From assembly GCA_023143305.1 (NCBI GenBank), contig JAGLHV010000066.1:1-6969 (forward strand): a stretch of 6,969 nt of DNA, in the 5' to 3' direction. The notes under the pieces were generated by a model. That model worked only from the letters and a program-made list of their open reading frames with translations, was not told the DNA's origin and made no database searches. How positions within the stretch are numbered: the stretch's first letter is position 1; every line of letters begins with the position of its first letter. This DNA is from a bacterium (GTDB lineage Bacteria; CBDUZB01; JAGLHV01). The position numbers and the translations under genes were made by a program. Positions 6,618-6,969 of the stretch are shown one piece after another.

Positions 6618-6969
6618 ATGAAACGTAAAACGGTAAGTAAAAAAGAATGGTCTGTTTCTGTTAAAAAACGGGATGGACGCATAGTTTCTTTTAATCGGAA
6701 AAAGATTTCCGAAGCAATTTTTAAAGCAGCTAAAAGCGTGGGGGGACATAATAAAAAAATTGCTTATATTCTTGGTGAAGAAGCAGAAAAATTCTTGATA
6801 AAAAAATATAAAAAAGAAAAAATACTAACCATTAATATTATTCAGGATGCAATTGAAAAGGTTTTAATTGAACAAGGACATGCACTTACCGCAAAATCGT
6901 TTATTTTATACCGCGATCGTCGGATAAGAATGAGAAAACAGTTGAAAGTAAGAAAAGAAATAAAAGGAA
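6618..6969 (+). CDS. ATP-cone protein, N-terminus of ribonucleotide reductase (NrdD or NrdJ), 3' end outside window
   Basis: The frame runs open from 6618 to the window end (117 codons). An in-frame TAA at 6615-6617 sits directly before the ATG, so no earlier start is possible. Residues about 12-103 form an ATP-cone, the allosteric domain that reads ATP/dATP: VSVKKRDGRIVSFNRKKISEAI, then ILTINIIQDAIEKVLIEQGHALTAKSFILYRDRR. The GH.LTAK.FILYRDRR ending is typical of the cone at the front of anaerobic class III (NrdD) and B12-dependent class II (NrdJ) reductases. NrdR itself is excluded because there is no zinc ribbon. The following residues are basic (MRKQLKVRKEIKG), as in the linker before the catalytic barrel. 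Catalytic cysteines and any glycyl-radical site lie beyond the window, so the class cannot be decided here. Neighbouring nrdR and a redoxin gene support the reductase call. Confidence 0.85.
   Translation, partial: MKRKTVSKKEWSVSVKKRDGRIVSFNRKKISEAIFKAAKSVGGHNKKIAYILGEEAEKFLIKKYKKEKILTINIIQDAIEKVLIEQGHALTAKSFILYRDRRIRMRKQLKVRKEIKG

Overview
The window is AT-rich (about one third G+C by eye, not computed) and densely coding. All genes are on the + strand and codon style is similar throughout. It looks like a chromosomal segment from an anaerobic, diderm, probably uncultured bacterium. The diderm inference rests on a signal-peptide-bearing PorV/PorQ-type outer-membrane barrel ending in phenylalanine and on a lipobox lipoprotein. 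The anaerobe inference rests on the nrdR / redoxin / ATP-cone ribonucleotide reductase locus. Lineages such as Omnitrophota, Aerophobota or similar candidate phyla would fit, but the sequence alone does not fix the phylum.

Layout. Positions 1-1628 hold NAD-dependent DNA ligase (ligA), cut by the window start so that its catalytic lysine lies outside. A Mut7-C RNase-domain protein (1629-2102) starts at the base after the ligA stop. After a 68-bp gap with a striking A7G8 tract comes an envelope block: a small lipoprotein (2171-2755), a rhomboid protease with an enlarged first loop and a TPR-like tail (2758-4251, 2 bp after the lipoprotein), and a PorV/PorQ-family outer-membrane protein (4349-5284).

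The second half is a ribonucleotide reductase regulon. A strong promoter (TTGACA, 18-bp spacer, TAGAAT with extended -10) has a near-consensus NrdR box filling its spacer at 5486-5501. A degenerate second box lies exactly 31 bp downstream. The promoter drives nrdR (5542-6000), which should repress itself when dATP is high. A CxxC glutaredoxin/thioredoxin-like gene follows (6055-6363), then a 254-bp gene-free leader rich in inverted repeats. Last is the first 117 codons of a protein beginning with an ATP-cone domain (6618 to the end), most likely an anaerobic (NrdD) or B12-dependent (NrdJ) reductase. The simplest reading is that NrdR controls a reductase and a dedicated redoxin that reduces it.

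No tRNA, rRNA, CRISPR array, insertion sequence or prophage signal was seen. I found no clearly new system. The points most worth following up are the redoxin inside the nrd locus, the structured leader before the reductase, and the lipoprotein plus rhomboid-TPR pair.
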